From Nitrososphaeraceae archaeon (GTDB taxonomy: Archaea > Thermoproteota > Nitrososphaeria > Nitrososphaerales > Nitrososphaeraceae), in assembly GCA_025936955.1 (NCBI GenBank), contig JAICSL010000015.1, positions 1 to 15,195 of the forward strand: 15,195 bases of DNA, in the 5' to 3' direction. The notes below the pieces were generated by a model. The model saw nothing but the letters and a program-made list of their open reading frames with translations, ran no database searches and was not told the origin of the DNA. The translations under genes and the position numbers were made by a program. This document shows, piece after piece, positions 1 through 7,061 of this stretch; the stretch's first letter is position 1; each line of letters starts with the position of its first letter.

Positions 1-720
1 AACTTACATAAGAGCTTTTCAACTCCTCATGGCGGCGGAGGGCCAGGCGCAGGAACTCTTGGAGTAAAATCATTTTTGTCAGATTATTTGCCGTTACCAC
101 GAATAGTAGTAAAACACGACAGCAAGTTCTCTCTAGATTACACTAAACGAAAATCTGTAGGAATGGTCAGATATTGTTATGGAAATTTTGGTATGCTGGT
201 TAGAGCTTATTGTTATATCAAGTCATGGGGTACAAATATAAGAAAGGTATCAGAGAACGCGATATTGAATGCCAATTACCTTCTCAGTTTGTTAAAGGAT
301 GATTATGAACTTCCATACAATCGTATCTGTGCTCATGAATTTGTCTTATCTTCTAAGAAATTTGGGGAAAAGAGTGCTTTAAATATTGCAAAGAGGCTCA
401 TGGATTATGGTTTTCATCCACCAACCATCTACTTTCCTCTGATTGTTCGCGAAGCATTGATGATTGAGCCTACTGAAACAGAAAGCAAAGAAACATTGGA
501 AAGATTTGCATTGGCATTAAGAAACATAGCAAGGGAGATAAAAGAAAACCCAAATATTGTCAAAGGAGCTCCATATACAAAATCAATTGGCAGGTTAGAC
601 GAGGTTGCAGCAGCACGAAAACCGAATTTAAGATGGACCGCATCTTCACGATCTGATGAAGAAAAAGACAGTGGAGGAGAAGAAGACGACTTGTCTATTG
701 ATAAGTCTATTAGTAGATGA
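1..720 (+). CDS. gcvPB: Glycine dehydrogenase (decarboxylating) subunit 2, C-terminal part (5' end outside window)
   Basis: This is the PLP-dependent P-protein subunit 2 of the cytoplasmic glycine cleavage system. It decarboxylates glycine and passes the aminomethyl group to the lipoyl arm of the H-protein. The reading frame is open from base 1, and 239 residues are visible, about half of the usual length of roughly 470. The first residues read NLHKSFSTPHGGGGPGAG, the family's PLP site; the lysine encoded at 10-12 is the expected Schiff-base residue. The motif LVRAYCYIKSWG follows, then the usual C-terminal alpha/beta domain with FHPPTIYFPL and EPTETESKE. The end is an acidic Ser/Asp/Glu-rich tail, more variable than the core. 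A TTG at 76 is internal, not a start. The stop lies 3 bases before lplB, so the two are very likely co-transcribed. Family assignment is secure; the missing N-terminal half cannot be judged. Confidence 0.95.
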   Translation, partial: NLHKSFSTPHGGGGPGAGTLGVKSFLSDYLPLPRIVVKHDSKFSLDYTKRKSVGMVRYCYGNFGMLVRAYCYIKSWGTNIRKVSENAILNANYLLSLLKDDYELPYNRICAHEFVLSSKKFGEKSALNIAKRLMDYGFHPPTIYFPLIVREALMIEPTETESKETLERFALALRNIAREIKENPNIVKGAPYTKSIGRLDEVAAARKPNLRWTASSRSDEEKDSGGEEDDLSIDKSISR

Positions 721-723
721 TCG

Positions 724-1011
724 ATGAGAAAGGTACATAATATATATAAATCAAAAAAATTGATTAAGGTTTCGCTTGAATATGATGAGCACAGTAAAAT
801 AATTAACTCAATAACTATAACTGGTGATTTTTTTCTTTATCCAGAAGAAACTTTGGATGCACTTGAGTTCAATCTAATTGGCATAAAATTAGAAAAAGAT
901 TCTATTAAGCAAAAGGTCGAGAAATGCTTGAGTGGGTCTGAAGCATTTGGTTTTGATTCAGAATCTATGACTGATGCAATTCTTGGTTGTTTAAAGTCAA
1001 AACAAGACTAA
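724..1011 (+). CDS. lplB: Lipoate-protein ligase accessory (C-terminal) domain protein LplB
   Basis: This 95-residue protein resembles the small C-terminal domain of lipoate-protein ligase A, which in archaea such as Thermoplasma acidophilum is a separate protein (LplB) needed with LplA to activate lipoate to lipoyl-AMP. Visible features are ITGDFFLYPEE at about residues 31-41, followed by LDALEFNLIGIKLEKDSI and a C-terminal helical stretch ending in AILGCLKSK, matching the accessory-domain pattern of a beta strand, the turn FxxPEE and two helices. The ATG lies 3 bases after the gcvPB stop and needs no separate promoter. The catalytic half is encoded next, at 1096-1833, so both halves come from one transcript but in the order accessory-then-catalytic, the reverse of the domain order in fused bacterial LplA. 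Assignment rests on motif resemblance plus context. Confidence 0.85.
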   Translation: MRKVHNIYKSKKLIKVSLEYDEHSKIINSITITGDFFLYPEETLDALEFNLIGIKLEKDSIKQKVEKCLSGSEAFGFDSESMTDAILGCLKSKQD

Positions 1012-1095
1012 TTATGATATTGGCAGAATACTGCTTTACTTCAAAAGAGTTAGTAAAAAGAAAAACAAAACAAAAATAAAAGGAAAAAAGAAACA

Positions 1096-1833
1096 ATGAG
1101 TTTCAAGTTTAGCAAAATCAGAATTTTAGAGACTGGATATAGTTCAGGACCATGGAACATGGCTCTTGATGAGGTATTAATGGGTAGTACAAATTATGAT
1201 ATACCAATTTTAAGGCTTTATGGCTGGCAACCGCCAGCTGTGTCAATAGGGTATTTCCAGAGCATGGATGAAGAAGTGGACGTAAAAAAGTGCAAGCAAA
1301 TGGGTATTGATGTTGTCAGGAGGATAACAGGAGGTGGAGCTGTATTACATGAGTCTGAATTGACTTATTCATTCATTACAAAGATTTATCCAAAAAATAT
1401 CATGGAATCTTATAATTTGATATGTGATCCAGTAGTAACGTGCATAAATAAGCTTGGCTTTAATGCAAAATTTGCTCCATTGAATGATATAACCGTAGAT
1501 AATAAGAAAGTATCTGGAAATGCTCAAACTAGGAAGAAAAACATACTACTGCAGCATGGTACAATACTATTAGACATTAATGTTGAGAAGATGTTTTCTG
1601 TGTTAAAGATTCCATCTGAAAAAATAAAAGACAAGATGATCAATGATGTAAAAGCAAGGGTGATGGGATTAAATAAGACATTTGAACGGGTAGCTTACTA
1701 CCTAAAAGAGTCTTTTAGTGAAAAATTTGTTGCTGAGATTATTGTTGATAATCTAGCTATAGAAGAAACAGAAAACACTCAAAAGTTAGCTAATGAGAAA
1801 TATACTTCAGATTCATGGAATTGGAAAATGTAA
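1096..1833 (+). CDS. lplA: Lipoate-protein ligase A, catalytic domain
   Basis: A 245-residue BPL/LPL-family enzyme that adenylates lipoate with ATP and transfers it to a specific lysine of lipoyl-domain proteins such as GcvH. Family marks are GPWNMALDE near residues 18-26, the lipoate-binding loop RRITGGGAVLH at 75-85, and KKVSGNAQ at 137-144, in which K138 fits the conserved lysine (K133 in E. coli LplA) that contacts the acyl-adenylate. QHGTILLD at 153-160 completes the fold. The protein lacks the C-terminal accessory domain of bacterial LplA, supplied here by the upstream lplB. The ATG at 1096 follows an A-rich stretch with a weak GGAA at 1081-1084. The alternative is an octanoyltransferase of LipM type, but LipM enzymes need a catalytic cysteine and the lysine motif plus LplB partner favour a ligase. 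Expression is probably with gcvPB-lplB across an 84-base spacer. Confidence 0.92.
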   Translation: MSFKFSKIRILETGYSSGPWNMALDEVLMGSTNYDIPILRLYGWQPPAVSIGYFQSMDEEVDVKKCKQMGIDVVRRITGGGAVLHESELTYSFITKIYPKNIMESYNLICDPVVTCINKLGFNAKFAPLNDITVDNKKVSGNAQTRKKNILLQHGTILLDINVEKMFSVLKIPSEKIKDKMINDVKARVMGLNKTFERVAYYLKESFSEKFVAEIIVDNLAIEETENTQKLANEKYTSDSWNWKM

Positions 1834-1837
1834 TTAT

Positions 1838-1857
1838 AATTAATTAATTAATTAATT
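1838..1857. repeat. AATT tetranucleotide tandem repeat (5 copies)
   Basis: Five perfect AATT units lie just after the lplA stop, in the 78-base spacer before lpdA. This is a simple AT microsatellite, prone to length change. It might act as a loosely defined stop/start region for transcription but shows no hairpin with a G/C core. Confidence 0.8.
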
Positions 1858-1911
1858 CGAAAACTTATTGTAATTGCAAGTAGTTGGTAGTAGTTATGGA
1901 AGACGGGTATT

Positions 1912-3255
1912 ATGTATGATGCAATAGTCATAGGAGGAGGTCCTGGTGGTTATACTTGCGCTATTAGATCAGCACAACTTGGTGGTAACGTTTGCCTAAT
2001 TGAAAAGAATGGACTAGGTGGAACTTGTACTCAGAAGGGATGTATTCCTACCAAGTACCTTCATTCTCTTGGAGATACGATTAGAAGAGCGACTGGCGCA
2101 AAGAAGAATGGGTTAAATGTCCAAATTGAATTGAATTATAAACTTTTAAAGTCAAGGATGGATGCTACAGTTTCCAGACTAGCTTCTGGAATAAAGCTTC
2201 TCCTAAAAAGCAATGGTGTTAATCTATTGGAAGGTGAAGCACATATGATTTCAGAAAATAAAGTGGAAGTTAATGGCATAACACTAGAAACAAAAAATAT
2301 TGTTATTGCTACCGGAGGCTATCCTATTTGTTTGCAAGGTTATGAATTTGGAGAAAATATATTATCAACCAGCTCGCTTTTGGAATTAGAAGATTTACCT
2401 GCATCGATTACTATTATTGGAGGAGGATACAGTGGATGTGAATTTGCTTCAATTCTGAATGCACTAGGATGCAAGGTATCTTTGATCGAGGCCGAAGATC
2501 ATCTAATACCTTTTCAAATACAAGAAATTGGAAATGCAATTGAGAAGTATATGAGGCTAGATGGTATCAATGTAATGACAAAATCAAGAGTCGAAAAAAT
2601 CATTGATAACATAGGTTTTGTTAATGGGAAAGAGATTGTAGCAGAAAAGATACTAATGTGTATAGGGAGAAAACCAAATACAAATCCTAATGAACTAAAT
2701 AATATTGGTATAAAATTCGACCTACAAGGTGTTAGCGTAGATGAAAAAATGCGAACTAACATTCCCAATGTATATGCAATTGGTGATGTAACGGGTATGT
2801 ATGAGCTTGCACATGTTGCATCAAAACAAGGCGAAATAGTCGCTGAGAACATAATGGGGATAAAAGACAACAAAATTGACTATCGATCTTTACCTGTGTG
2901 TGTATTCACTTATCCAGAAGTTGCATTTGTAGGGGATTTAAATGGAAGGTCTGGAGAATTTCCGCTTGTAGCAAGTGCAAAGGCAAACTGTTTGGGAGAT
3001 ACAAGAGGGTTTATTAAGGTCTTTGAGAAGGAAGGAAGACTTGTCGGAACTTGTATTATTGCACCACATGCAGGCGAAATAATATCTGAGGCGGCACTAG
3101 CAATCAAAATGAAACTAAGTCCTAAAGACATATTTGATACGATACATGCTCATCCTACTCTTCCAGAATCATTTGCAGAAGCTGTAAGAGATATTAATGG
3201 TGAATCCATTCATCTTCCAAGTAGAGATCGAATTCGTAAATCTGCTCATCCTTAG
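1912..3255 (+). CDS. lpdA: Dihydrolipoyl dehydrogenase (L-protein)
   Basis: A 447-residue flavoprotein disulfide reductase that reoxidises dihydrolipoyl groups with NAD+, here most likely on the glycine cleavage H-protein. The FAD dinucleotide motif is IGGGPGG at residues 7-13. The redox disulfide is GGTCTQKGC, giving C39 and C44 in the CxxxxC spacing of the family. The NAD-binding motif IIGGGYSGCE follows in the middle, then the second FAD contact YAIGDVTG. The C-terminal dimer domain ends with HAHPTLPE, in which H414 and E419 fit the catalytic dyad. All key residues are present, so it should be active. Length is slightly under the usual 460-480. The ATG at 1912 has no strong ribosome site. 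It lies 78 bases after lplA in the same direction, supporting a lipoate-centred operon; no 2-oxoacid dehydrogenase genes are visible. Confidence 0.95.
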   Translation: MYDAIVIGGGPGGYTCAIRSAQLGGNVCLIEKNGLGGTCTQKGCIPTKYLHSLGDTIRRATGAKKNGLNVQIELNYKLLKSRMDATVSRLASGIKLLLKSNGVNLLEGEAHMISENKVEVNGITLETKNIVIATGGYPICLQGYEFGENILSTSSLLELEDLPASITIIGGGYSGCEFASILNALGCKVSLIEAEDHLIPFQIQEIGNAIEKYMRLDGINVMTKSRVEKIIDNIGFVNGKEIVAEKILMCIGRKPNTNPNELNNIGIKFDLQGVSVDEKMRTNIPNVYAIGDVTGMYELAHVASKQGEIVAENIMGIKDNKIDYRSLPVCVFTYPEVAFVGDLNGRSGEFPLVASAKANCLGDTRGFIKVFEKEGRLVGTCIIAPHAGEIISEAALAIKMKLSPKDIFDTIHAHPTLPESFAEAVRDINGESIHLPSRDRIRKSAHP

Positions 3256-3267
3256 ATTACCGGTAAT
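3256..3267. other. Perfect 12-bp palindrome directly after the lpdA stop
   Basis: ATTACCGGTAAT begins at the base after the lpdA TAG. A palindrome without a loop is a poor RNA hairpin but a good shape for a dimeric DNA-binding protein. A second palindrome, ATGATATCAT, lies at 3314-3323. Function unknown. Confidence 0.5.
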
Positions 3268-3336
3268 ATATATAGAAATAATAAATAAGCCTATTTCGAA
3301 ATGATAATGCTGTATGATATCATCGACAAGCAAAAT

Positions 3337-3360
3337 TCTTCTCTTTTCGTTTTGTTTCTT
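3337..3360 (+). terminator. T-rich tract, possible lpdA terminator
   Basis: A T-rich run (runs of 2-4 T separated by C or G) lies about 80 bases after lpdA. Archaeal RNA polymerase commonly stops at such tracts without a stem-loop. Assigned from composition and position only. Confidence 0.4.
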
Positions 3361-3442
3361 CAAATTTGGGAACTTATCTACAAAGTTAATTTCTGTTCTT
3401 ACTAACATTACACGCAACAATAATTACCACAATATCAAATTA

Positions 3443-3742
3443 TTATTCATAAACAGGTGAATGATTTTGCTTAGATTGACCTCTTGTTGCCTTGTTGGCC
3501 TTGAAACGTAAAAAATCCGTCTTTTTGAACCTGTCAGGATACCTTTTAATGGATTTTTCATCGTCATTATCTTGTTTATTATTTTTATTCGATGGCCCTG
3601 ATAGATTGTCATCCTCGCCTTGATTTAAAGGTGGATTGGCCATTGATTTAACCAAGCTGACATCAACAAAAGTGTACTCTGAGTTTTTCGATTTATCTGT
3701 TATTATTTTTATTTCCTTTTTATTTTTCTTATTTTTTACCAT
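3443..3742 (-). CDS. Hypothetical Lys/Asn-rich small protein
   Basis: I do not recognise this family. The 99-residue frame has a composition more like a real soluble protein than a chance frame: a very basic N-terminus (MVKNKKNKKEIK), an acidic Asn/Asp/Lys-rich low-complexity middle (about residues 42-65) and a basic C-terminal segment with KRYPDRFKKTDFLRF and KATRGQSKQ. There is no signal peptide or membrane helix. It reads as a partly disordered, possibly nucleic-acid-binding protein, which is inference from charge alone. A TATA-like sequence (GATATACT on the plus strand, 3759-3766) lies about 20 bases before the ATG. It is convergent with lpdA and divergent from the Nudix gene. A plus-strand frame at 3636-3821 overlaps its 5' part but is hydrophobic and Phe/Leu-rich, as expected of antisense noise. 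Confidence 0.45.
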   Translation of the reverse strand: MVKNKKNKKEIKIITDKSKNSEYTFVDVSLVKSMANPPLNQGEDDNLSGPSNKNNKQDNDDEKSIKRYPDRFKKTDFLRFKANKATRGQSKQNHSPVYE

Positions 3743-4024
3743 TTTGACTCACATTTTGATATACTCTCGAAATTTGACTTGGTTGATTGATTATGCAGCA
3801 CATAGGGTCAATGACAACTAGAATACAATTTAAATTAAAACAGTAAATAGTGGTGCTACACCAGTCCCAGAATTTATGTTAAATATCAGAAAGTAGACAT
3901 TATTTTATATTGAAGAGCAGTAGAATTTAAGGCTATCGTGTATACAAAATTATAGTCTACACTTTTCCATAAGTAACAAGTAGATTTGCTTTCTTCTTGA
4001 GTAGAATCGATTTGTTATTATTAG

Positions 4025-4585
4025 ATGAGAGTAAAATGCAATCTGGAAAAGTTGACGAAGGTAAAAATAATTGATAGTAATAAAATTTATTCAGGCAATA
4101 TTTCGCTTAAAGTGGATACTTTTAAACTGAATAAAAATATGATTAAAAAAGAAGTTGTCGAACATCTTCCCTCTGTAGGCGTGATTCCATTATTAGATGA
4201 GGATTTTGCTCCAAAAATAATCTTAGTGACCCAATATCGTCATGCAGTTAGAAAAACTACATTAGAAATACCTGCTGGTAAAATAGAACGAGGTGAATCT
4301 CCAAAGAAGGCAGCACTTAGAGAAATGGCAGAAGAGATAGGTTATAGTGGTAAATTATCCCAGATATTGAAATGGAATTTAGCTCCAGGTTATAGTACAG
4401 AGTTGATGCATGTATTTGTTGCAACAAATCTAAAAAAAATAAAGAGACAAAAGTTAGACGATGACGAAAACATAATAGTAAAGAATATGAGACTGACAAC
4501 TGCTATCCAAAAATGTTTTAATGGGGAAATTTCAGATTGTAAAACAATTGCAGCGTTACTTGCATATAGTAAATTAAATAAATAA
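4025..4585 (+). CDS. Nudix hydrolase, ADP-ribose pyrophosphatase type
   Basis: A 186-residue soluble Nudix enzyme that probably hydrolyses a nucleoside diphosphate-X such as ADP-ribose to AMP and ribose 5-phosphate. The Nudix box is complete at residues 85-107: G85, E91, R99-E100, E103-E104 and G106, matching GX5EX7REUXEEXGU, so the metal site is intact. Before it, VTQYRHAVRKTTLEIPAG at 68-85 is the segment typical of ADP-ribose pyrophosphatases, and LAPGYSTELMHVFVA after the box also fits that subgroup. Length is in the normal range. The ATG at 4025 gives the normal N-terminal domain-swapped strand region. No clear TATA box stands at the usual distance. It stands alone between long spacers, suggesting single-gene expression. 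The exact substrate cannot be read from sequence. Confidence 0.9.
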   Translation: MRVKCNLEKLTKVKIIDSNKIYSGNISLKVDTFKLNKNMIKKEVVEHLPSVGVIPLLDEDFAPKIILVTQYRHAVRKTTLEIPAGKIERGESPKKAALREMAEEIGYSGKLSQILKWNLAPGYSTELMHVFVATNLKKIKRQKLDDDENIIVKNMRLTTAIQKCFNGEISDCKTIAALLAYSKLNK

Positions 4586-4666
4586 ATAAACGTGATATAT
4601 GATTTAACTAGCGATAATTTTAGTACTATAATATGTTATTTAATGCTGTAGGGTGGTTTCAAGCAG

Positions 4667-4690
4667 ATGCTATGAGAAGATGCATAGCAT
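4667..4690. other. Perfect 8-bp inverted repeat (hairpin)
   Basis: ATGCTATG (4667-4674) and CATAGCAT (4683-4690) are exact reverse complements with an 8-base loop. No T-run follows directly, so it is not a standard intrinsic terminator. It may be part of a structured RNA with the hairpin at 4836-4857. Confidence 0.55.
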
Positions 4691-4835
4691 AGATTTTCGA
4701 TAAGCGGCAGTTGTCTGTTCCTCTCTTTTGAATTAAAGCAAAGTATCTGCCAATATCATAATTGCAACTACATTAGCTTCAGTAACACTAATCTGATCTA
4801 GACTATGTGTGCTAGAGCGAGCAAGCGAACCATAA

Positions 4836-4857
4836 GAGGCAGATCTCCATCTGCTTC
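4836..4857. other. 9-bp hairpin with 4-base loop
   Basis: Bases 4836-4844 pair with 4849-4857 over nine positions, one of them G-T, closing a CTCC tetraloop. The core GCAGAT/ATCTGC is perfect. It is stable for such AT-rich DNA, and GC-rich hairpins in AT-rich archaeal spacers often belong to structured RNAs; that step is inference. Confidence 0.55.
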
Positions 4858-4999
4858 ATAGAATGAATAGGTTCCTTGTAGATCGGTTGCTTGTATTTAA
4901 GATAGTAAAATAATATGCAAGACTCTACTAATATGATTTGAAGATTGTTACTCTAAGTCTTTTTGTTTGCAATAACACTTCAGTCTTCCTAAAAGATAA

Positions 5000-5599
5000 T
5001 TAAGAGTATTTCTTACGCAATATTATCTTAGCAGGTATAATTAGCATCCAAAAATAATACGCAATTTGCAAGTTAATAAAGGAAACCAAAATGGATAATA
5101 AAAATACAATTGGAGGAACAATAGATTCTAATAAAATATTATCTGCTTCTAACTGAGTCAGATTCTTATCTATCAATTTATTCTTTGTTGCATGCAGCCA
5201 GCTTATTGTTAATAAAGATCCAGCCATAGTTAAAACTAATGCGTATATTGCAAATACAATCTGATAAGAGCCGTAACCTATTTGCAGATTAGTAGCAAGT
5301 GGGATAAGTGTTATAAAAAATAAGAATACTAGAATTAACCATGTCATTATCCAATGGGAACCTACTATGTGGTTGAAGATTTGATGATATGCAATCCAGT
5401 AAACACCTATTACAAAGAAACTAACTACATAGACCTCAAATTCGGGGAGTGATTCTAATAGCTTGTTGATAGCTTGTGCCTGGGTAAGGTTTCCCGGTAA
5501 ATCTGGTATATGAATTGATATAGCCATAAAAGTTATTGAAAATGCAAAAATAGCATCAGCAAATGAGATCACATGTTCTAGTCTTATCTGACGTTCCAT
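5000..5599 (-). CDS. TMEM175/DUF1211-family six-helix membrane protein
   Basis: This 199-residue membrane protein belongs to the TMEM175 (DUF1211) family, whose studied bacterial and lysosomal members are potassium-permeable channels built from six-helix subunits. The signature in helix 1 is FADAIFAFSIT at residues 13-23, matching the family FSDxVFAxxxT, followed by IHIPDL. Helix 2 carries VYWIAYHQIFNHI at 66-78, matching the family WxxHHxxF region. Helices lie at about 10-31, 55-77, 83-103, 110-134, 158-177 and 178-195, with a basic C-terminus. The arginine usually four residues before the FSD phenylalanine is displaced: R6 is seven residues before F13, so the conserved Arg-Phe-Asp geometry may differ. 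The ATG at 5599 precedes the family motif naturally. The gene is convergent with the Nudix gene. Selectivity cannot be inferred. Confidence 0.85.
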   Translation of the reverse strand: MERQIRLEHVISFADAIFAFSITFMAISIHIPDLPGNLTQAQAINKLLESLPEFEVYVVSFFVIGVYWIAYHQIFNHIVGSHWIMTWLILVFLFFITLIPLATNLQIGYGSYQIVFAIYALVLTMAGSLLTISWLHATKNKLIDKNLTQLEADNILLESIVPPIVFLLSILVSFINLQIAYYFWMLIIPAKIILRKKYS

Positions 5600-5999
5600 T
5601 GTTCAGTTCAGCACAAATATGACAATGTCCTTAATAGGCCCTCTGATTCTAAAGAAAAAACATTTTCTGCGTTCAGAATTGAGAATTTGACTTTCCAATG
5701 CATTAGTTGCGTCTTTATATTCTTGCTGCTGTCTGTCTTGGAGGGAAGAAGTCGTCATGTGACATAAAAGATGCATTTGGCAGTCCTTATTGAATCCAAT
5801 TATCTGATGGAAATGCTCCTATCTTGCGTTCCGTTGTTTACCTGTTTAGTTTTTTTATATCAAATCAAGACATTCTAGACTTTTACTGGCAAGCAGATAT
5901 GATTCGTTCGCTCCTTAGGGCAATACCACTTGGCCTATAATAAAAAATATAGTAGTATACTATTCACTTTTCCTTATATCTATGGGTTTTCTACAATAA
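5600..5999. promoter_or_regulatory. 400-base divergent spacer between TMEM175-like and HdeD-like genes
   Basis: The region separates the starts of two divergently transcribed membrane-protein genes and should hold both promoters. On the plus side, TATA-like TTATAT (5974-5979) sits about 24 bases before the TTG at 6000, and another AT-rich stretch lies at 5937-5965. On the minus side, a weak CTTAATAGG-like box lies near 5630-5637. I see no protein-like frame in the middle. Confidence 0.5.
5974..5979 (+). promoter_or_regulatory. TATA-like box for the HdeD-like gene
   Basis: TTATAT lies about 24 bases before the TTG at 6000, the distance expected if transcription starts at or near the first codon and the mRNA is leaderless. 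This placement supports TTG at 6000 or 6003 as the start. Confidence 0.45.
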
Positions 6000-6557
6000 T
6001 TGTTGACATTACAGACAAATAAATCTCCAAGTTGGATGCGTGCAGTTCAAGTTGCTTTGGGTATATTGGCCATAATTTTATCAGGGATAGCAATTGCTTT
6101 TCCTGGCCTTACGTTAGTTTCAATTATACTTGTTCTTTCAGCAGTATTATTTGTTGTAGGTATCGAGAAGATTATGACAGGATTATTCATAGAACATAGG
6201 TCACGTTTTGCTACAATAGGACTGGGAATATTAGTCATTATTTTAGCAGGATTGGCATGGGCATTTCCTATAGCTGCAGCCCTAGTTTTAGTATATTTTA
6301 TAGGTTTTGCATTAATGTTTGACGGATTTGCAAGAATAATAGAGGGTGTGGTAAATAGGAATCATAAATCTTGGATAAGGGGATTTGGTATTGGAGTTGG
6401 TGTATTAAGTGTTGTAATATCTGCACTTATATTGGCAGTGCCTTTCTTTGGAGCAGTTTTTGCAGGACTTTTGATAGGGATATCCTTGTTAATAGTAGGA
6501 ATACAGATGCTTGCAGCAGGATTATCTGCCAGACAACGACAAAACATACTTCAGTAA
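6000..6557 (+). CDS. HdeD-family (DUF308) integral membrane protein
   Basis: A 185-residue very hydrophobic protein of the HdeD/DUF308 family, named for an E. coli acid-resistance membrane protein; the biochemical role is not settled. It has six predicted membrane helices arranged as three repeats of a helix pair: residues about 18-62, 73-115 and 128-174. Each repeat starts with a Gly-rich helix (VALGILAIILSGIAIAFPG, GLGILVIILAGLAWAFP, GVGVLSVVISALILAVP) and ends before a charged stretch such as EKIMTGL or DGFARIIEG. The segment MRAVQVALGIL matches the usual family N-terminus, so the start could be the ATG at 6036, but an adequately spaced TATA box favours the TTG at 6000 (or 6003), adding a short polar tail. 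The gene stands alone, divergent from the TMEM175-like gene; both may serve membrane stress, by inference only. Confidence 0.85.
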   Translation: MLTLQTNKSPSWMRAVQVALGILAIILSGIAIAFPGLTLVSIILVLSAVLFVVGIEKIMTGLFIEHRSRFATIGLGILVIILAGLAWAFPIAAALVLVYFIGFALMFDGFARIIEGVVNRNHKSWIRGFGIGVGVLSVVISALILAVPFFGAVFAGLLIGISLLIVGIQMLAAGLSARQRQNILQ

Positions 6558-6604
6558 CCAGCATATCTCCATCTTCTGGATTGAATAGATATAGATGTGG
6601 TCCA

Positions 6605-6618
6605 TTTTTTCTTTCTTT
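6605..6618 (+). terminator. T-rich tract after the HdeD-like gene
   Basis: A run of six T followed by two CTTT units lies about 50 bases after the HdeD stop, a suitable archaeal termination site. Called by composition and position. Confidence 0.4.
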
Positions 6619-7031
6619 CAAAAGTACAAGTAAGCTAATTCGGGCAGTCCAATTTGACAGTATTCTATATAATAAAGAAAAAATTACTTTTTAAATTATA
6701 TTTGTAGTCAATTTTATTTAATTATACAGTATAGCGTAACTATTATCAATTAAAGGTATTAAACAGTAATATTTGCATTAATCTATAATTTTGGTAGAAT
6801 TTAAAGAGATCTAATGCTTAGCATCGAAAATTTTAGGAATTCTCAAAAATTAGTATATTTAAGGATCATCTTTCCAAAATCAAAATTTTACATAAAAGGT
6901 CACCAAAATGGTGGAAATGATTTTATTTATGAGTATATTTTGAATTTCTGTTCTAAGTATCTTATCTGATAATCAAGGCATTATTTTCTGTTATTTAGAA
7001 ATCTTCAACTAATTATCTAAATATGGATAAT

Positions 7032-7039
7032 TTTATAAA
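7032..7039 (+). promoter_or_regulatory. Canonical archaeal TATA box of the CrtC-like gene
   Basis: TTTATAAA is centred about 26 bases before the ATG at 7062, the spacing of a leaderless archaeal transcript. It is a near-consensus box A and is the clearest promoter in the window. No Shine-Dalgarno sequence stands before the ATG, which agrees with leaderless translation. Confidence 0.7.
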
Positions 7040-7061
7040 GACGTTATAATTTATTAGAAGA

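Larger units (their letters stand above)
4586..4999. other. 414-base spacer with two hairpins, no gene seen
   Basis: The spacer lies between the 3' ends of the plus-strand Nudix gene and the minus-strand TMEM175 gene, so ordinary promoters are not expected here. It holds two sound inverted repeats (4667-4690 and 4836-4857) and locally higher G+C than the flanks, which could mark an untranslated RNA. I see no tRNA, RNase P or SRP signature. Confidence 0.5.
6558..7061. other. 504-base spacer with T-rich tract and a promoter
   Basis: A T-rich tract at 6605-6618 could end the HdeD transcript. The middle is very AT-rich without a protein-like frame. The last 30 bases hold the strongest TATA box of the window, for the CrtC-like gene. 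Nothing else is supported here. Confidence 0.5.

Noticed and set aside
2514..2873. 119-codon minus-strand frame inside lpdA
   Set aside because: Antisense shadow of a well-conserved coding sequence; no independent motif.
3636..3821. 61-codon plus-strand frame with a Phe/Ile-rich stretch
   Set aside because: It is antisense to the Lys-rich frame at 3443-3742; A-rich lysine codons read in reverse give this Phe/Leu stretch.
6371..6694. 107-codon plus-strand frame overlapping the HdeD-like gene
   Set aside because: It is a shifted frame inside a clear membrane-protein gene with a cysteine-rich, non-family translation.
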